Shown: positions 52,213 to 60,665 of the stretch, in pieces
How the letters are laid out: every line of letters begins with the position of its first letter
How positions within the stretch are numbered: position 1 is the stretch's first letter
Assembly (NCBI GenBank): GCA_963792855.1
Contig: CAWBXZ010000001.1
Span: 248,001 to 312,000 of the forward strand
Length of the DNA: 64,000 bases
Origin: SG8-40 sp963792855
GTDB lineage: Bacteria; Pseudomonadota; Gammaproteobacteria; Burkholderiales; Eutrophovitaceae
Direction: 5' to 3'
Notes under the pieces: generated by a model
Told to the model about the DNA's origin: nothing
The model's database searches: none
The model's input: the letters and a program-made list of their open reading frames with translations, nothing else
Position numbers and translations under genes: made by a program

Positions 52213-52566
52213 TCCGGTCCGTGGTCCGATCATGATCAGCGTATTGGAGTCTCATGCGGAGTGCGCCAAGTTCCGATCGGTTGAACTCCACCGTTGCACC
52301 GCACCCGGCCCGAACCGGGTCGGACCGCGGCGTGTCATGCCGACCGCATATACGGAAGGCTTGTCGGTCCAAGAAGGCTTGAGAGATGCTGATGCGCTGG
52401 GTCAGTGCATATGAGCAGGCTATGCAGTGCAGTGCTCGGCCTGGTCGATGTTGGCGACAGTGCGGTGCGCGAGTTTCTGCACGGCACCTGCTTGTGACGA
52501 CAGAGGGAAACCTGCCGCGAAGCAGAGGAAGGCCGGTGAGGTTGCTGCGAGGGAGTGGGACGGATC
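52213..52566. other. Intergenic region, nothing recognised
   Basis: The 354 bases hold only short frames without recognisable products. No terminator with a T-run is visible after the CoA-disulfide reductase gene. GAGGTTGCTGCGAGGGAG (52537-52554) lies shortly before the next start at 52567. Confidence 0.4.
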
Positions 52567-53109
52567 ATGGCGAAGCCTGACGAGAAGAAAAGGACGTGGA
52601 AGGAAAAGATTCTTCACGAGATGGTGGAGTACTGGATAGCTGTCATCTATCTGGCACTCGTCTTTGCCGCTTTCACGCAGTACCGGAGAATCGTTCTGGC
52701 TGCCTATGACATCACGTACGAGAATTACTGGGTGGCCCTGATCAAGGCGTTGATTCTTGCAAAGGTCATCTCACTCGGGATCGTGATCCGCCTCGGCCGA
52801 CGCCTTGATCACAAGCCCTTGATATTTCCCACCGTTTACAAAGCCGCCGTGTTCACCCTCTTCGTCATCGCTTTTACCGTTGTCGAGCATTTGGTCATCG
52901 GCCTTTGGAGTGGAAAGGGGCTCACGGGCGGCCTCCTTGAACTGTATGGCGAGCAGATCCATGAATTGCTCGCGGGGACTCTGGTCATCTTCGTCGCTTT
53001 GATACCCTTCTTCGGTGTCAAGGAACTGGGGCGGGTGCTGGGGGAGGAAAGAATAAGGGCGCTGTTCTTCCGCGGCAGATCCGCGGATTCATCGCCGCCG
53101 GAGCGCTGA
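52567..53109 (+). CDS. Four-helix membrane protein of unknown function
   Basis: A 180-residue protein. A charged N-terminus (MAKPDEKKRTWKEKILHEM) is followed by four hydrophobic helices: WIAVIYLALVFAAFTQY, YWVALIKALILAKVISLGIVI, AAVFTLFVIAFTVVEHLVIGLW and ELLAGTLVIFVALIPFFGV. The acidic, His-containing helices and C-terminal VKELGRVLGEERIRALFF recall uncharacterised bacterial membrane proteins. No catalytic motif is visible. Confidence 0.7.
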   Translation: MAKPDEKKRTWKEKILHEMVEYWIAVIYLALVFAAFTQYRRIVLAAYDITYENYWVALIKALILAKVISLGIVIRLGRRLDHKPLIFPTVYKAAVFTLFVIAFTVVEHLVIGLWSGKGLTGGLLELYGEQIHELLAGTLVIFVALIPFFGVKELGRVLGEERIRALFFRGRSADSSPPER

Positions 53110-53194
53110 TGCGCCGCGCACACACGTAACAACGTTCTGGACACGCTGATCGATACAACGCGAGTTTCATTATTCCCGATTGCAGGAGGTACCC

Positions 53195-54439
53195 ATGCTT
53201 GCCGAAAGCCACGTCTATTTTCACAAAGCTGCCGATGTCCTCGGCTTGTCAGACAAGATTCGAACCATCCTGTTGACGCCGCGACGCACCGTCAAGGTGG
53301 GAATCACCATCGAAGGCGAAGATGGCACGCTGCAGTCTTATGAGGGTTACCGCGTTCAGCACAACGCGGCCCGCGGCCCGATGAAGGGCGGCTTGCGCTA
53401 TCACCCGGCGATGGATGAGGACCATGCGGGCGCGTTGGCCAACCTCATGACCTGGAAGACTGCGGTGGTCGATGTTCCTTACGGCGGCGCCAAGGGCGGC
53501 ATCAACTGCGACCCGCGTTCCATGTCGGAGAAGGATCTGTTCGCGGTCACCGTGCGCTTTGTCGAGCAAATGAAGGAGGTCATCGGGCCGACCACTGACA
53601 TTCCCGCACCGGACGTCAACACCAATGCCAAGGTCATGGGCTGGATCATGCACGAATATTCGAAGTACGCGGGTTTCTCGCCCGGTGTCGTTACCGGCAA
53701 ACCTCTGGACCTGTTCGGCTCTGAAGGAAGAGAGGCGGCAACGGGCCGTGGCGTCATGGACGTTCTGGCCGAAGCGTTGAGCGAGCAGGGCAAGAGTTTT
53801 GGTGACATCACGGTAGCAGTGCAGGGATTTGGCAATGTTGGTAGCAACGCCGCCCGGCTGATCGCAGAACGCGGGGCCCGGGTCGTCGCGGTCGCCGATC
53901 ACACGGGTGGGGTTTCCAAAGAAGAAGGGCTAGACATTCCGGCGCTGGTGGCGTGGGCGGCTGAGCGTGGCGGCGTCAAGGGTTTCCCGGGAGCAGAGGC
54001 TTTTGCCAGTTCGGAGATCATCACCTGGAAAGCCGATGTGCTGGTGCCGGCTGCTCTGGAAGACGCAATCAACAAGGACAATGCGGCGGACGTCAAAGCC
54101 GGCATCATTGTCGAAGGCGCCAACGGCCCGACGACACCGGAGGCCGATCAGATACTCAACGAGCGCGGCATCCTGATTATTCCGGACATTCTCGCCAACG
54201 CCGGTGGTGTGACCGTGAGCTACTTCGAATGGGCTCAGAACATCCAGCAGTTCAGATGGGATGAAGAGAAGGTCAATCTCGAACTGGACAAGAAAATGAG
54301 TAAGGCCTACCGTGCAGTGCATGAGGAGGCGACTGCGCGCAACATTGACATGCGAACGGCGGCCTTTGTATTGGCCATCCGCAGAGTCGGAAAGGCGGCG
54401 CTCGCACGACAGCACATCAAGGCCGAGCTTCCGTTCTAA
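53195..54439 (+). CDS. gdhA: Glutamate dehydrogenase
   Basis: A 414-residue Glu/Leu/Phe/Val dehydrogenase-family enzyme interconverting glutamate and 2-oxoglutarate plus ammonia. The substrate region is GPMKGGLRYHP, the catalytic Lys lies in DVPYGGAKGGI, the cofactor motif is VQGFGNVGSNAARLIAE and VEGANGPTTPEAD follows. The length fits the hexameric NAD-type enzymes. ATG 53195 has CAGGAGGT at ideal distance. It sits immediately upstream of the anaerobic operon but separated by 382 bases with an FNR box, so it is probably transcribed independently. Confidence 0.9.
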   Translation: MLAESHVYFHKAADVLGLSDKIRTILLTPRRTVKVGITIEGEDGTLQSYEGYRVQHNAARGPMKGGLRYHPAMDEDHAGALANLMTWKTAVVDVPYGGAKGGINCDPRSMSEKDLFAVTVRFVEQMKEVIGPTTDIPAPDVNTNAKVMGWIMHEYSKYAGFSPGVVTGKPLDLFGSEGREAATGRGVMDVLAEALSEQGKSFGDITVAVQGFGNVGSNAARLIAERGARVVAVADHTGGVSKEEGLDIPALVAWAAERGGVKGFPGAEAFASSEIITWKADVLVPAALEDAINKDNAADVKAGIIVEGANGPTTPEADQILNERGILIIPDILANAGGVTVSYFEWAQNIQQFRWDEEKVNLELDKKMSKAYRAVHEEATARNIDMRTAAFVLAIRRVGKAALARQHIKAELPF

Positions 54440-54821
54440 CCTCACGGGTGGCTCTTGAAGGGACGGTGCGGGCTTGGCAGGAAGCGACAAGGCGCAGGGG
54501 ATTCACGGGCGGCGCGACGCTACTTGTCAGATCCATCTCGGGGTGATGCGGGAATGCAATCCTGGTGTTCGGGAAATGCCGAGCCACCTTGATCGCGATC
54601 AAGGTGACAGGCGCGAGGAACGCCGATTGTTGGAATCGGTCAATTACGGTTACCGGTGAGCCGGCGTGGAGACATCCGCCCCGTTGAGAATGGAATGGCA
54701 GCGTGTGCAGCTAAAGAATCCGACACATGGTGGGCGGCACCGCACTCGCTGTCCGATGACGCAGGCAGGGTTTTGAACGAGCTAACTAACTAATAGCGAT
54801 GGATTGGATGGGGGACAGTAA
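54440..54821. promoter_or_regulatory. Control region of the glycyl radical enzyme operon
   Basis: The 382 bases contain the FNR-type palindrome at 54589-54602 and no supported gene. With FNR at the standard class II position, transcription would start near 54637, leaving a leader of about 185 bases. GATGGGGGAC at 54809-54818 is the ribosome-binding area. No clear intrinsic terminator follows gdhA. Confidence 0.5.
54589..54602. promoter_or_regulatory. FNR/Anr-type binding site
   Basis: TTGATCGCGATCAA is an exact match to the FNR consensus TTGAT-N4-ATCAA and a perfect palindrome, extended by CC/GG on each side (CCTTGATCGCGATCAAGG). It is 220 bases before an oxygen-sensitive glycyl radical enzyme, so anaerobic activation is the expected effect. 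Confidence 0.8.
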
Positions 54822-57294
54822 ATGAAGACCGCAACGAAATCTGCAACAAGAAAAACTGCAACAAAAAAAACCGCAAGTGATCTTAGGGGTAGTTCTACAG
54901 CACGGGTTACGGCGGATGACGAGCGCATTGATACGCTGAAGGAACTGCTCAGGAGCACTCCGCAGGATCTCGACTTCGAGCGAGTCAAGATCATGCGCGA
55001 GATTTACGAAGAATCCGCAGGCGATAATTCGCTCCTCCAACGAGCCAAGTTCCTGGCCGCCGTCCTGGAGCGCAAGAAACTGTATATCGACGACAACCTC
55101 TTCGTCGGTGCCATGGCAGGCAAACAAAACGCGCTCTACACCTATCCCGAATGGCAGGTGGACTGGATGATCGAGGAAAAGACGGTCGAAAACTCGCCGA
55201 CGCCGGAAGACAAGGCGGCGAACCAGTGGGCGATCGACTACTGGGGCCCGCGTGGGATGAAACTCCGCACCGAAGCCATCTTTGAGAAGCGCTTTGGATA
55301 CGACCCCAAAATCAGTTACGACGCCGGACTCATTGCCGCGTTCCATGACTGGCCGGCCGGTGGTGGCAACCTGAACTACCCGCGGGTGTACCGCGAGGGC
55401 CTCGCCAGCATGATCAAGGAGGTGGAGGAGCGACAGATGGCCCTCGAGATGCGGATGCCGAACATGACCAAGTTCTACTTCTATGAGTCATCCCTCATCG
55501 TGATGCGGGCGGCGATTCGCTATGCCCATCGCTATGCCGAGTTGGCTCGGGAGATGGCCGCCAAGGAAAAGGACAAGACCCGCAAGGCGGAGCTGATCTC
55601 CCTCGCGGAAACCTGCGAGTGGGTTCCCGAGAATCCTGCCCGTAACCTGCGGGAAGCCATCCAGAGTCACTTCTTCTGTCACATCATTGCAGAACTTGAG
55701 CAGATCGGCTGCGGGTACTCCGAGGCCTACCTGGGTCAGAACCTCGAGCCTTTTTACCAGGCCGACAAGGCGGCCGGACTCATTACCTACGAAGACGCAG
55801 TCTTCATGTTCAAGAACCTCACCATCAAGTTGAACGAGATCAACTACTACTACGGTGAGAAGATCGCTCTGCAGAACTCCGCCGACCTGGGACAGAGTAT
55901 TACCCTTGCGGGATTTTCCGAGGACGGTGGGGATGCCACGGCGGAAATGGACTACGTGATTCTTGATTCCTCGCTTTATCTCTCACTGCCCCAGCCGCCG
56001 CTCTCGGTTGCGCTTACTCCGCAAACTCCGGGCAAGTTCATCGAGAAAGTGCTCGATGTGATTGGGACCGGCATCGGTCTCCCGCAATTCCTCAACGCGG
56101 ACGTTATGATGAAGCGGGCTCTGCACCTCTGGGGCCACAACGACCGGGTCGGCGATCTCCCATTGGAGAAAGCGCGACGCACCTGTGTCGGGGCCTGCGT
56201 GGGAAGCTATATCCCGTATGAGACCGGTCACCCGGTGGAGGGGCAGCCCAACCTCGGCAAGATCATCGAGTTGACCATGAACGATGGCTTCGATCCGCGA
56301 ACCCAAAAGCAGGTCGGTCCCAAGACCGGCGATCCCGTTAATTTCAAGGACTTCGAGGAACTGTACGCGGCGTTCGAGAAGCAGCTTCAATTCTGCGAAG
56401 ACACACTGCGTCACGCGGCCTGGATTTCGAACATCCTGCAGGCGGATTTCCTCCCCTGTAGCTTGGCGCTCGATCCTGACCGGAGGATGCATCGAGACCG
56501 GCACCGAGACCTGGGCCGGCGGAGCCAACTACTACACGGTCGCCCAGATCTCCGTCGGCCAGGTGGATGCCGCCAACTGCCTAATGGCGGTGAAGGACTT
56601 GGTGTTCGACAAGAAGAAGCTGACCATGGCCGAACTGAAGGCGGCTCTGGCGGCCAACTTCGAAGGCAAATACGAGAAGGTCAGGAAGATGTGTTACGAG
56701 GACGCGCCGAAGCACGGAAACGACATCCCGGAGGTGAACCAAATACTCCTCAGGGTGAACAACAGTATCCTGACGGCCTTCAACAACGTCGATGGCGGCG
56801 GCAACTACATCACCAAAGACACCAAGACCTCGCTCGACCAATACACCAAGAGTGTTCACAACCTGATGGGCCTGGTGACCGGCGCGTTACCCAACGGCAA
56901 GAAGGCCGGCGTGGCCCTCACCGATGGCAGCCTGTCGGCGATGCCGGGCACGGATGTCAACGGACCGACCGCGCTGGTGATGTCTGCGGCCAAAGGCCAG
57001 GATGCCGTGAAGTGGTGTGCCACGCACATGAACATGAAACTCCCGCCGGACCAACTCAAGTCGCGCAAGGGTCGGGAAAACGTGATGAACCTGGTCAGGA
57101 CCTTGTTCACCAACGGGGGCTATCACATCCAGTTCAATGTGCTGGATACCGAGAAGCTGAGAGACGCGCAGAAGCACCCTGAGAACTACCGTGACCTCGT
57201 GGTCCGAGTCGCCGGTTTCAGCGCGTTCTTCACCAAGCTGCATGTGGGTGTTCAGAACGAGATCATCGAGCGGACCTTGCAGAAATTCGGGTGA
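54822..57294 (+). CDS. Glycyl radical enzyme (PFL-like), frameshifted near 56475
   Basis: About 823 residues when read across a one-base insertion (CC at 56475-56476): SLALD before the break, LTGGCIETGTETWAGGANYY after. The glycyl radical loop is VVRVAGFSAFF with Gly798. The thiyl Cys candidate is Cys459 (or Cys455) in RTCVGACVGS; the Glu two residues after Cys, conserved in dehydratases, C-S/C-N lyases and hydroxyphenylacetate decarboxylase, is Gly/Ser here. That resembles X-succinate synthases (C-x-S) more than eliminases, but the overall sequence does not let me name a reaction. The N-terminal 25 residues are Lys/Thr/Ala-rich and unusual. Upstream FNR box and downstream activase support anaerobic expression. 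Confidence 0.85.
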
Positions 57295-57391
57295 CGAACA
57301 ACGGAGCTGGTACGGCGTGGCGTTTCGTCACGCCGTACCGGAAATTCCTCGAAGAACAGCAAACAACCCCAGTACAACGGGATATCAGATC

Positions 57392-58549
57392 ATGAGTAAG
57401 CACACGAAACGCATCGCAATCAATGTGGGTGCCGGCTACGTCCCGGGCATGAATGCCGTGGTAACGGGAGCCGCGCTCGCAGCGGTTAAACTGGGGTGGG
57501 AAATCGTCGGCATACGCGACGGTTTCGACGGGCTCCTCCATGGAGACCGTTACCCGAACGGCGGCGTGGTAACGCTCTCGCCGCAATTCATCGCGGATAT
57601 GGACCCGGCGGCGAGTGGCGCGCTCGGACAGTCGCCGTGGGTAGATCCTTTTCATGTCCGGCGAGTCGACGATGACGAGTATGTCCAGGAAGTCGATGTC
57701 TCGGACGAGATCCTGGACAAGCTGAAATCCGAGGGAGTCGATGCACTGATCTCGGTCGTTGGCGGGCGCGGACTCAGCATTCTTTACAAACTCCATCGAA
57801 AAGGCCTGAATGCCGTGTGCATCCCGCGCTCGCTCGAGAATGACATTGCCAGCACGACGGTGTCATTCGGCTTCAACAGCGCGTTGACCTTCACGATCGA
57901 CATGCTGGACCGGAGCCGGCAGGCGGCGCGGGCTTCCCGCCAGATCGCTGTCGTTGAGGTGCTGGGAGCACAGTCCGGCTGGCTGGCATTGCAAGCCGGG
58001 ATCGCGGCCGGCGCCGATGCGATCCTGATTCCTGAAATTCCCAGTGACCTTGATGTGATCGCCGCGCAACTGAAGGAGAAGATGGACCCCGATCGACCTG
58101 CGGCGCTCGTCGTCGTGGCGGAGGGTGTGCGGCTCGTGGGAGGATCGAACAAGGAAGAGAGATCGTCGTCATTCAGGGCGTCCTTGTCGCCGCTGGCAAC
58201 GGGGGGTTCCGGTGAGCACGTCATCGCACGCTCGGGCCGGGCAGCGAATGACGTTGCCAATGGACTGCAGCGACGGCTTGCCGAGGACACCTATGCGCTC
58301 GCGCTGGGGCCATGGGTTCGAGGCGGTACGCCGAGTGCCGTTGACCGGCAGCTCGGCATCGGCTACGGGGCCGGTGCCGTACAGGCACTCAGTGCCGGCA
58401 AAAGCGGTGTGATGGTTGCTTTCCAACCGCCGGACATCGAATCGGTACCGCTTGCGCAGGCGATCAACAAGGTGCGTACGGTGCCTGCTGATAGCGAGAT
58501 GATGCAAATCGCCCGATCCATCGGCATCTGCCTGGGAGAAGCGTCATGA
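57392..58549 (+). CDS. Phosphofructokinase-like protein with altered active site
   Basis: A 385-residue protein with the PfkA fold: GAGYVPGMNAVV at the N-terminus (family GGxxPGxNA), ALISVVGGRGLS at residues 124-129 and IPRSLENDIASTTVSFGFNSA at 144 onward. In real kinases these are GGDGS and PKTIDNDI, where the Asp residues bind Mg and deprotonate the sugar. Here they are GGRGLS (Arg126) and SLEND (Glu149). AVVEVLGAQSGWLALQAGIA (family VVEVMGRxxGxLA) and AVQALSAGKSGVMVAF are kept. Ordinary phosphofructokinase activity is therefore doubtful; another phosphorylated or carboxylated ligand is possible. ATGA overlap with the activase gene makes a role with the radical enzyme likely. Confidence 0.8.
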   Translation: MSKHTKRIAINVGAGYVPGMNAVVTGAALAAVKLGWEIVGIRDGFDGLLHGDRYPNGGVVTLSPQFIADMDPAASGALGQSPWVDPFHVRRVDDDEYVQEVDVSDEILDKLKSEGVDALISVVGGRGLSILYKLHRKGLNAVCIPRSLENDIASTTVSFGFNSALTFTIDMLDRSRQAARASRQIAVVEVLGAQSGWLALQAGIAAGADAILIPEIPSDLDVIAAQLKEKMDPDRPAALVVVAEGVRLVGGSNKEERSSSFRASLSPLATGGSGEHVIARSGRAANDVANGLQRRLAEDTYALALGPWVRGGTPSAVDRQLGIGYGAGAVQALSAGKSGVMVAFQPPDIESVPLAQAINKVRTVPADSEMMQIARSIGICLGEAS

Positions 58550-59502
58550 GCAGCAATTCAAAAGATGCGATCACGGGCACGGTACTGAACATCCAGCGCT
58601 ACTGCAGCCATGATGGGCCTGGCATTCGCACGACCGTTTTCCTGAAGGGCTGCTCACTGCGTTGCAAGTGGTGCAGCAATCCGGAAAGCATCTACCCGAA
58701 ACCTGAGCTTGCCTACGATCGCTCGAAGTGCAGCGGTGCGAAGAAGTGTGGCCTTTGCCTGAAGCCGCCATTTCCGGAAGGGGCGTTCTACATCGCCGAT
58801 GGGGCCGACGACACGATCAACGTCAATTGGGACCTGGCTTCGGAATGCGATAAGGCGCTCACATCCCAATGCCCGACCGACGCGCTGTACATGTTCGGTG
58901 ACAGCATGACGGTGGACGAGGTTCTGGAGGAGGTGGAAAAGGACGCCTCTTTCTACAGGAACACCGGAGGCGGGATGACGCTAAGTGGCGGCGAGTGCCT
59001 GTTGCAACCTGATTTCGCCGAGGCACTGCTGAAGGGCGCGCACGAGCGTGGCATCAACACGGCGATCGAAACTGCGGGCAACTATCCCTGGCGCTTCATG
59101 GAGCAGGTGTTACCCCATGTTGATACCGTGCTTCACGATCTCAAGGTGACTGACCCGGAGCGGCACAAGAAATGGACCGCCGTCAAGAACGAAAGGATCA
59201 TGGCGAACTTCAAGAAAGCCTACGAAACTTTTCCCGATGCGGACTTTATCGCGCGCACGCCGGTGATTCCTGGCGTTAATGACGACGAGGAACATATCCG
59301 GGCGGTGCTTGAGTTCATTCGTCCCCACAAGAATGTGATCGACTATGAGCTGCTGCCGTACATGCGTTTCGGCATGGGCAAGTACGACCTCTTGGGCGAG
59401 CTGTACGAGTTGAAGGACTTTAAACCCCCGACTGAAGAGTCGATGGAGCGGCTGCAGGCGATTATCGATGAGGCTTTCGGCCGCAATAAGCAAGATAGAT
59501 GA
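58546..59502 (+). CDS. Glycyl radical enzyme activase (radical SAM)
   Basis: A 318-residue activating enzyme. The radical SAM motif is CSLRCKWCSNPE (CxxxCxxC), preceded by RYCSHDGPGIRTTVFLKG. A ferredoxin-like insert follows with clustered Cys: CSGAKKCGLC, then SECDKAL and QCPTDALYMFG, for one extra [4Fe-4S] cluster as in the activases of larger glycyl radical enzymes. GGGMTLSGGECLLQPDF is the GGE SAM-binding region. It uses AdoMet and an electron to generate the glycyl radical. Overlaps both neighbours (ATGA with the PFK-like gene before and the sulfurtransferase after), so all are co-translated. Confidence 0.92.
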   Translation: MSSNSKDAITGTVLNIQRYCSHDGPGIRTTVFLKGCSLRCKWCSNPESIYPKPELAYDRSKCSGAKKCGLCLKPPFPEGAFYIADGADDTINVNWDLASECDKALTSQCPTDALYMFGDSMTVDEVLEEVEKDASFYRNTGGGMTLSGGECLLQPDFAEALLKGAHERGINTAIETAGNYPWRFMEQVLPHVDTVLHDLKVTDPERHKKWTAVKNERIMANFKKAYETFPDADFIARTPVIPGVNDDEEHIRAVLEFIRPHKNVIDYELLPYMRFGMGKYDLLGELYELKDFKPPTEESMERLQAIIDEAFGRNKQDR

Positions 59503-60402
59503 CAGAGACCAGCGAACAAGAATCACGCCTCATCGAAACGGGCTGGTTGGCGGAGCATCTGGATAGTCCCAGTCTCAGGATTCTGGATTGCTCTGTTGTG
59601 GTTCGTGATGCGGATGACGGTAGCCGCACCTACCCAGTGGAAGATCTGAATGGGACAGGGCCACATCCCCGGTAGCGTGTTTGTTGACTTCCTGGCAGAT
59701 CTTAATGCCAGGCAGCCGATACCGTATAACATGCCACCACTGGATGAATTTGCAGCAACGATGGAATCTATCGGAGTCGCTGATGACAACCGGGTTGTGC
59801 TCTACGACAATTCGAACCATGCATGGGCGGCCCGTGTCTGGTGGATGTTACGGGTTATCGGTTTCGACAGCGCGGCCGTGCTAAACGGCGGCTGGCAGAA
59901 GTGGAAGGCGGAAGGGCGGCCGGTTTCCGCCGGGGAAACATGTTATCCAGCTGGCAAGCTTACGATCAGGCATCGCCCGGGGCTGATGGTAGACAAGCAG
60001 TACGTATTGTCATCGCTATCGGACGACAGGATCACGATCATCAATGCTTTGACGGCAGACGAACACAGCGGCAAGGTGAGCCGGTTTCCGAGAGCCGGCC
60101 ACATTTCGGGAAGTGTAAACGTTGACTGTGAGACGCTGGTCGACCCGAATCAGCACGTCTTTCTGCCGAAGGAAGAACTGCGCGCGATTTTCGACTCTGC
60201 CAGTGCGCTGAACGGAGACAGTGTCATCACTTATTGCGGCGGAGGCGTTGCTGCGAGCAGCGATGCTTTAGCGTTAACGTTGCTCGGTATGGATGATGTC
60301 GCCGTTTACGATGGCGGATTGATTGAATGGACCGCCGATTCAAGTTTGCCGATGGAAGAGGATCGTCATGGTCAGAAAACAAGGTCGACCCAGCCTGGTT
60401 GA
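59499..60402 (+). CDS. Two-domain thiosulfate/3-mercaptopyruvate sulfurtransferase, frameshifted
   Basis: About 300 residues when one G of the run 59652-59654 is removed: the first 51 residues (MTETSEQESRLIETGWLAEHLDSP..., ILDCSVV) then continue as NGQGHIPGSVFVDFLADL in the next frame. As sequenced, the first frame stops at 59675. Two rhodanese domains are present; the second holds the active loop TYCGGGVAAS, with Cys, close to the CGxGVTA of mercaptopyruvate enzymes. It transfers sulfane sulfur from a donor. Start ATG 59499 overlaps the activase stop. Sulfur delivery to iron-sulfur clusters or a sulfur-containing substrate are both open. Confidence 0.83.
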
Positions 60403-60426
60403 GCAAGACCAAGGGACTCAAGTGCC

Positions 60427-60632
60427 ATGTCAATGTGTCCAAAGAGTGTGTTCTTTACATCGGAATCAGTGATCGCAAGTCGTCGGGACAAGTTCTGCGA
60501 TCAGATATCGGACGTAGTGCCCGACGAATGCCTGAGGCAGGATTCGATCGCGCATATCGCCTGATCGCCAACTGCCACAGGTTCAGGATTTGCGACGACG
60601 TTGGAGAAATTGTGATCGAAGCGCGAGCATGA
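60427..60632 (+). pseudogene. metK: Degenerate 5' fragment of S-adenosylmethionine synthetase
   Basis: From ATG 60427 the frame reads MSMCPKSVFFTSESVIASRRDKFCDQISDV..., then QDSIAHIA and a stop at 60562. This matches the MetK N-terminus (FTSESVSEGHPDK...DQISDAVLD...QDPxARVA). The next bases continue the homology in another frame (IANCHRF...VGEIVIEA, like MetK VACE...GEI) to a stop at 60630-60632. The active-site His of GHPDK is gone (SRRDK). It is a remnant of about 70 codons, behind a gene set that consumes AdoMet. Confidence 0.65.
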
Positions 60633-60665
60633 ACGCCATCTGAAACCGGCGGAATCCAGTCCCGC

